Origin: Triglochin maritima
Taxonomy: Eukaryota; Streptophyta; Magnoliopsida; Alismatales; Juncaginaceae
Assembly (NCBI GenBank): GCA_963682175.1
Contig: OY821790.1
Coordinates: 136,501 to 200,500, forward strand
DNA: 64,000 nt
Reading direction: 5' to 3'
Part shown: positions 58,142 to 64,000 of the stretch, piece after piece
How positions within the stretch are numbered: the first letter of the stretch is position 1
Layout: every line of letters begins with the position of its first letter
Program-made: the position numbers and the translations under genes
The notes under the pieces: generated by a model
Database searches by the model: none
Seen by the model: only the letters and a program-made list of their open reading frames with translations
What the model was told of the DNA's origin: nothing

Positions 58142-59530
58142 CGTGCATCGTTATGCCCACCATACCGGGTCGCGACTTCGAACTTAAGGCACAATACATG
58201 AGTATGTTGCCTAAGTTCACCTCTAGGGAAGACCCATACCTCTTCCTTAGAGAATTTGAGGAAATCTGCTCTCTTATGCAATACCAGCATATTCCTGAGG
58301 AGACTGCGTCTGAAATTCGTGCCTCTAGCACTGAAGGATGACACTAAGAAATGGCTATATAGTCTAGCCGAAAGATCTATTAGGAGTTGGGCTGAGTTTG
58401 TTCAAGTATTCCTGAAAAAATATTTTCCCAACCATAAGACTATGAGGATTAGGAATGAAATTGTTGCATTCGTTCAGTCTGAGAGCGAGCCGTTCTATTC
58501 CTATCTAGAAAGATTCAAAAGTGTTCTGACCCAATGCCCTCATCATGGAATTCCAAGATGGCAATTATGTCAAATTATTTATGAGGGATTGACACCCACA
58601 TCTAGGGTTATGGTAGAATCCGTAAGCCAAGGGAACTTTATGTCGAAAAATGAAAATGATGTCTGGACTTTCCTTGAGGAATTAGCTGAAAACAGTATGC
58701 AATGGGACAATGCTAGAACACCGCTTAACCCGAGTATTGGATCTAGAATAGCAAGTCAACCCAAACCAGGTGTCTTAGCTGTAGATGCCAACATAGCGGC
58801 TGAAGCAAAACTAGCTACCCTTATGCGTAGAATGGAAAGTTTAGAGCTACAAACCCAAAACCGAGTGAATCAAGCCTCGTCTATCCCTTGCTCTAGATGT
58901 GGTCAGACTGGTCATGTAATGGAGGATTGTGCGGAATGGGACCAAGTTAATGCCATGTATAACCATGCTAGAAATGACCCATACGCATCAACCTATAACT
59001 CGAGTTGGCGTAATAATTCCAATTTCTCATCTAGCCAACAAGGTCAACCTCCTAGACAACAACCAAACCCGTATAACCAAAATAATACATCATCTGGGTT
59101 TAATAACAATAACGATCATGAGGTTAGGTTGACAAGCTTGGAAAATTTGATGAAAACTTTTATACAAACAACCAACCAGACCTTCCAAACGCTAGAAACA
59201 CAAGTCAGCCAACTAGCACAAATAGTAGGTGAAAGAGAAAAGGGTCGGTTTCCAAGTCAACCTGAGGTGAACCCTAGATCTAAAAATTCATATCAATCCT
59301 ATCAACCACCTTCAGGAAATAACAACCCTAGACCGGTTCAAATGGTTAATGAAGAAGGACCGTTCCAACAAATAAATGTTGTAGTATCATTACGGTCCGG
59401 AAGACAGATTGATAATAATGTGGTAAATCCTAGAACGTCTAATCAATCTAGCCATCAAACTGCCACATATGACCTAACCATTGAACCCGACGTCCAATCT
59501 AAAATGCCCACCCCCACCTACTCAATCTGA
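58142..59530 (+). pseudogene. Gag of gypsy I, with stop and frameshift
   Basis: The frame ahead of MPTIPGRDFELKAQYM is closed by TAG near 58135. A one-base shift near 58307 separates REFEEICSLMQYQHIPE from LKFVPLALKDDTKKWLYSL. The remainder is the retrotransposon Gag capsid region (WAEFVQVFLKKYFPNHKT, EGLTPTSRVMVES), a CCHC knuckle (CSRCGQTGHVMEDC) and a Gln/Asn-rich tail. The end overlaps the protease frame by 50 bp around a C-rich stretch. Gag should package the RNA; with these lesions this copy probably cannot make a full protein. Confidence 0.75.
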
Positions 59531-60488
59531 ACCCGTAGCTCAACCTGAACCTGAGCGAGTCTATGTCCCTAAAGCCCCATTTCCCAATAGACTCAAAAAG
59601 AACTCAAGTGCACAAATAGAGAAAATCTTGGAAGTATTTAAGCAAGTTAAGGTGAACATTCCACTCTTAGACATGATTCAACAAATACCTGCTTATGCTA
59701 AATTCTTAAAAGATTTATGCACTAAAAAGAGAAAAACAAACGTACCAAAGAAGGCATTCTTAACTGCAAACATAAGTTCTATTTTGTCCAACACATCTCC
59801 TATAAAATATAAGGATCCTGGATGTCCCACAATTTCATGTGCAATAGGAGATACTTTTATCAACAAAGCCCTTCTAGACCTTGGTGCTAGTGTTAACCTA
59901 CTCCCATACTCTGTCTATGAGCAAATGAACCTTGGTCCACTAAAACCCTCTAAGACAACCCTTCAATTTGCTGATTGTTCTATTAAGAAACCAAGAGGTA
60001 TAGTAGAGGATGTTTTGATCAAGGTTGGTGACTTCATTTACCCAGTGGATTTTGTCGTACTAGATACCACACCTGTTGTAAATCCTAACCGACAAATCCC
60101 TGTAATTCTAGGCAGACCCTTTTTAGCCACTTCGAAAGCATTGATAAACTGTCGTAATGGGCTCATGCAATTATCTTTTAGGAACTTAAAAGCTGAATTT
60201 AATATCTTTCATATTGATAGTGAGCCAGAAATAATATGCAATCAAAGTGACGTTGTGATGAAATCACGAATCTATAATATTGCTGAATCATCACAAAATC
60301 AAAAAGGAAGTAAGAAAAAGAGGAGAAATTCATCTACACACCCACCATCACTCGAGCAAATAAGAGAACCTATTTATGTGAGGGGTGTGGAACCTGTGAC
60401 TCAGGACTCTCATTGCAACATGGGGAACAATTCAACTGGATACATGCACCAATATGGTGTCATTCAATCCAGTTCTGACTATGGTTGA
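59481..60488 (+). CDS. Aspartic protease of gypsy I
   Basis: 335-residue open frame: VKVNIPLLDMIQQIPAYAKFLKDLCT, then the retropepsin core ALLDLGASVNLLPYSVYEQM (DLGA in place of the usual D-S/T-G, a form common in plant gypsy elements) and VVNPNRQIPVILGRPFLATSKALI. A Ser/Lys/Arg-rich tail follows and the frame stops before any polymerase motif. It is offset in frame from Gag, so expression would need a frameshift or a processed message. The fold is complete; activity is unproven. Confidence 0.75.
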   Translation: MNPTSNLKCPPPPTQSEPVAQPEPERVYVPKAPFPNRLKKNSSAQIEKILEVFKQVKVNIPLLDMIQQIPAYAKFLKDLCTKKRKTNVPKKAFLTANISSILSNTSPIKYKDPGCPTISCAIGDTFINKALLDLGASVNLLPYSVYEQMNLGPLKPSKTTLQFADCSIKKPRGIVEDVLIKVGDFIYPVDFVVLDTTPVVNPNRQIPVILGRPFLATSKALINCRNGLMQLSFRNLKAEFNIFHIDSEPEIICNQSDVVMKSRIYNIAESSQNQKGSKKKRRNSSTHPPSLEQIREPIYVRGVEPVTQDSHCNMGNNSTGYMHQYGVIQSSSDYG

Positions 60489-61576
60489 CTTTGAGCAAAT
60501 TTCATCCTTCCACCGCAGTTCACCAAGGTAATAAGTGCATTTGCTTTACATTTGCATACATTGAGGACAATGCATGATTTAGGTGTGGGGGGATGTTTAT
60601 GTATATATTTATCTATAGATCTGTCTTTTATTTCTAAAAAAACAAAAAAAAATCAATGTTTCATGACATAGCTTAAGATTGAACTGCCAAAACCCGTGTA
60701 CAAATTGCATTGAGTTTTTGTTCCTTATTATATAGTTCTGCTTGTAGAAATTATGACATAAATCTAAGTTCCAAAGAAATAACTCATTGCCCTTTAAGAC
60801 ATGTATGCACTTAAATTGGATGAATCAAATCTTTGAAGTGGTTGATAAAAAGCAGAGGTTGAGGAAAATATACCGGGAAGTGTGGACTTCTAATAGCAAT
60901 TAAGCCTTGAGGAAAATAAAAATAAAAATAAAGGAATAAAGTGAAGAAAACACATTTTGCAAAATGATTACAAAAGCCCAAGCCTTTGAGTCACTGGTCC
61001 GTAGGGGTATCTTGAAACCCGGTAACTTGAGTCTACCAGCTCGGGATTATCGACCAAACTCGCTACACGAATGCAAAAAGGGTAAAAGTATCAAAAAACA
61101 AATGTGTTGAATCACGGAAGAAAAGAAAAAAAATACTCAAGGCCCAAAGCTAAAAGAATGATCCATGCCATGGTTGATCTGAATGATACTTCACCACCAG
61201 AGGAGGCGTGTAAAATAATTTAAGTAATATCATGTGTAGAAGGGTTAGTGGTGTGAATGTTGGAGGAACAAAGACCAAGTCATATTTTTAATGAGTTAGA
61301 TTCATATAATGAGCATACAAGAATTCGAAGTGAGATGCATAAGGTTGAGGTAGGGATATTGAGAGCTATTAATGGAATTAAGACTTTGTGGGTGTGTCAA
61401 CTGAAAACCCTCACGAGACAAAACTCGTCCTCCTTGGCAACAAAGAGGTTTAAAGGCTTGTTGCACATGCTAAGTGCAACCGTGATTCCTACGAAAGTGA
61501 GTTAGGATTTCCCTGTTTTCATTTTTTTTATATTCTGTTTTGCTAGGGACTAGCAAAATCTAGGTGTGGGGGTATT
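60489..61576 (+). other. 3' non-coding region and purine tract of gypsy I
   Basis: No polymerase remnant in any frame. It holds an internal purine tract (GGTGTGGGGGGA, about 60581-60593) and the terminal one AGGTGTGGGGGTATT (61562-61576) directly before the right LTR. Confidence 0.7.
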
Positions 61577-62792
61577 TGATGCATTGCATACATTGCATCA
61601 TATGTCTTTCATTTAGATTGCTTTTACATCAATAAATGCTACTAAGGTATGTGTTTAGTCTTATTTACAGAATACAGGACCTGAATGCAATTTACCCACA
61701 TCCCGAGCATAAACGCGTGCGGAAGACTCATTTCTATCATAAAGACCAAGCTCAAGATTATCGGGTCAAGTGGAAATGTTTCCAAGCATAAAAGCATTCA
61801 AGACCTAATTACAAAAAGAACAAGGACTTGACCACAAAAGTAGCTGGGGACTTGATTGCAAAAAGACAAGGACCTAATTGCAATTCACGAGTTATTATGG
61901 AGAAAATCTAAAGAAAAATAAATATAGTTCTCCAAACATATAAATGAATTAATCCGGAGCTCAAAAGAATGGAAAGAATCAATCCAGACGCGCAAAGAAG
62001 GATCAAATCATACCATAAACATTCAACCAAAATCCGGACAAAATCAGATCAGATTGTGCGGCGTTTCTGCCGCACCACACACACAATGTGCGGCGTTTCC
62101 GCCGCCCAAGCATCGATCTGCGTCTCCCAATTTCGTCCAGTCGTGTCTGAACACGTGTACTTTCCAATATTATATTTAGATCCCTTGTAGCAACTATAAA
62201 TAGACCCGAGAACGATGTTAGAAGGGTCCTTAGTCTTTGGTGGTAGTTTTTATTCTTAATCTTAGTTTTGTATTCTTCTTTTCATCAATAAAATTCTGTC
62301 TTTTATTTCTTACTTTTAGTTTTCTCTTGTAATGTCTCAAGGACCCCTTCTTCCTCCCTCTATGAGTTTCTAACTCCTTCCAAAGGGTGGAGGTGACGGA
62401 TTAGGGTGAAGAGAAGATGAATGAATGTTATTATTTTAATTTCGTGTTAGTATATTTTGATTACTTGAGTTTATGTTAAATCATTTATCATGTAATGCTT
62501 TATAACTAATATGATTTATTATAAGTTTCTAAATTCTCTAATCTAAACCTTAAATCTAAACCTCCACCCGACGGAATTCACATCTTTGTTCTTGTTTTAG
62601 TTTTAATTGTTATTGTTTCTTGCTTTAGATAATTAAAATCCAAAAATCTCAAAACCCAATTATTTCTTCTCTCCTTCTTCTTCTTAATCGAAAATCACAC
62701 TAAAAACAAAATCTCTCCCCCTTGTGTTCGACCCGTACTTGCCACGTCTTCATTGACGCCGTGCACTTGCGGTATAAATTTAATTCTCATCA
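61577..62792 (+). repeat. 3' LTR of gypsy I
   Basis: 1216 bp, nearly identical to 55393-56610, ends AATTCTCATCA and is followed by ATATT. Confidence 0.9.
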
Positions 62793-62797
62793 ATATT

Positions 62798-63187
62798 CAA
62801 AGTTGCACTAACTATAGAGGTATCAAGCTCATGTGTTATACTATGAAATTATGGAAAAGAGTAATTGAGCACCGTCTAAGGAAAGAGATCTGTGTTAGAG
62901 ATAATCAATTTGGTTTCATGCCGGGAACGTCAACGATAGAGGCCATATTTCTTATTAGACAACTTATGGAGAGGTATAGGGAACAAAAGAATGATTAAGA
63001 TATGGTTTTAATTGATTTGGAGAACACATATGATAGAGTTCCAAGAAGTGTTATGTGGTGGGTCCTAGAGAAGAAGAAAGTATCAACAAAATATGTGGAT
63101 TTGATTAAAGATATGTACGAGGGAGTTGAAACTAGAATTAGAATTTGTGATGGTGTGAGGAAGGATTTTCCGATTAAGATTGGATTG
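62798..63187 (+). pseudogene. LINE reverse transcriptase, part after gypsy I
   Basis: Reads CTNYRGIKLMCYTMKLWKRV, IEHRLRKEICV.DNQFGFMPG.ST.EAIFL, a stop (TAA at 62998), then DMVLIDLENTYDRVPRSV and DFPIKIGL. These are reverse transcriptase blocks of a plant LINE; the F/YADD block is not reached. The sentence is lost near 63187. Stop codon and truncation make it a relic. Confidence 0.8.
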
Positions 63188-63225
63188 TTTGAGGACTTAC
63201 CAGATGTAGCCAACATATTCCCTAG

Positions 63226-63606
63226 TGTTGGACTCAAAAGCGGAAGCGTTTGTCCTCCTCCACGAACCCAACTTATAACCGTAAAACGACAAACGCAGTT
63301 CGACGCACACGTAGATTAGTGGGGCAATAAGGTTTCCTCACTTTAAACCTTCCAAATGGAGATTCCTTATGGGCAGGATAAACCTCTCTCTAGCAAAAAG
63401 TGATGGACCAAGTTCCATATTGTTGTCTTTATATAGTTGGTGCCATAACCAACTAACATCCCCTCACCATCAGATGCATTCCTCATCAACAAGATAACTA
63501 ACCATACCATCCCTTCACTATGGTAACTAACTACATAACTTATTAGAAAATACATCTTTAATATAATGGTGACAAGTGTCTATCAATGAGACACATTATG
63601 CCAACA
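63226..63606 (-). repeat. LTR of copia element K
   Basis: 381 bp with inverted ends TGTTGG ... CCAACA. It is followed by ATCTCCCACTTGGCTCAT, a copia purine tract in complement, which marks this as a 3' LTR on the minus strand. Confidence 0.75.
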
Positions 63607-64000
63607 ATCTCCCACTTGGCTCATTGATCAAAGCCAACATAGAAGTGAACGTCTTCACATTCTAAACTTAGGTGGGTATACCTTACACTTATCTATATGA
63701 AGTAAAGATGCAAGAGTCATGATGGTTATCTTCATAAAATGAAGACTCTCTTTCATGTACTAGAATACTTCCATCCATCCATATAATAAGTAATAAGTAA
63801 TGCTGGCAAACTTTATGAAAAGGTATTAACCAATTTCTTGGTCACAAACATAATTCTTTCCTGTTATACTTTGTCGAAAAAACAAAAAAAAACCCAAATG
63901 GAATAACATATAATAATACAGAATCATATAACAAGTCAATGTGATCACAATGTAAATGTGTCAATTAACTAAACCCATGTTCTTTACATGCTCTAAATAC
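63607..64000 (-). mobile_element. Internal 3' part of copia element K, continues outside window
   Basis: Begins with the purine tract; AT-rich, no coding frame recognised before the window ends. Confidence 0.55.

Larger units (their letters stand above)
55393..62792 (+). mobile_element. Gypsy I, non-autonomous gag-protease LTR element
   Basis: 7400 bp with LTRs 55393-56610 and 61577-62792, a primer site at 56617, gag, protease, no reverse transcriptase, RNase H or integrase, and a purine tract before the right LTR. The perfect 5-bp duplication ATATT (55388-55392, 62793-62797) flanks it. By eye I count about fifteen differences between the LTRs over 1.2 kb, so it is a fairly recent insertion. 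The primer site and protease type resemble plant Athila/Tat-group gypsy elements. Confidence 0.9.

Noticed and set aside
63002..63319. Host gene ORF following the gypsy I insertion
   Set aside because: The first part is LINE reverse transcriptase (LIDLENTYDRVPRSV) and the end runs into a copia LTR.

Overview
This window is nuclear DNA of a flowering plant, probably a eudicot. It is almost entirely transposable elements, many nested in one another, lying in and around relics of an AIG1/GIMAP-type GTPase gene. The evidence is spliced plant-type genes, plant-specific domains (plant mobile domain, FAR1-type zinc finger), Ty1/copia and Ty3/gypsy LTR retrotransposons with plant primer sites, CACTA, hAT-MITE, LINE and Mutator-like (MULE) elements, and no bacterial gene organisation. 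I cannot name the species. Coordinates of splice sites and element ends were read by eye.

The most striking content is one MULE family present as three long copies: A (1-3183, cut by the window edge), B (13404-19697) and C (45985-51828). Each long copy carries two convergent spliced genes. One codes for a FAR1 zinc finger, MULE transposase, SWIM finger and OTU cysteine protease in a single predicted protein (881 aa in B). The other codes for a plant mobile domain (PMD) protein (651 aa in B). B looks intact for both genes. C has lost the catalytic half of the OTU domain and has a stop codon in PMD. In B and C, intron 1 of both genes holds a minisatellite made of short palindromes; A shows it in its PMD intron, its transposase start being outside the window. 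The element ends act as promoters with TATA boxes.

The region 3184-20270 is a large inverted duplication. A transposase-bearing MULE fragment (D) plus its AIG1 flank faces a mirror copy across a loop of about 42 bp centred near 11830, with arms of about 2.1 kb once later insertions are removed. A gypsy element (J, 4601-11103) sits in the left arm and MULE B in the right arm. This organisation resembles the maize Mu killer locus, an inverted MuDR derivative whose hairpin RNA silences the autonomous element. A second, smaller palindromic MULE relative lies at about 20491-21900.

From 22591 to 32246 there is a degraded copia element with long LTRs full of a GGTCGACC palindrome and a hAT-type MITE in its integrase. 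From 32386 to 37243 there is a deleted CACTA element carrying a solo gypsy LTR; it is inserted in an array of about 355-bp repeats (to about 38830). From 39090 to 45792 there are three truncated gypsy pieces. After MULE C come a CT microsatellite, a third AIG1 relic (52580-53975), a copia LTR scrap, and a LINE reverse transcriptase split by a fairly young gypsy-type element (I, 55393-62792) with perfect 5-bp target duplications but no reverse transcriptase of its own. A copia LTR (K) runs off the right edge.

No intact host gene is visible. The only candidate functional proteins are the MULE B genes, the MULE C transposase part and the MULE A PMD gene.
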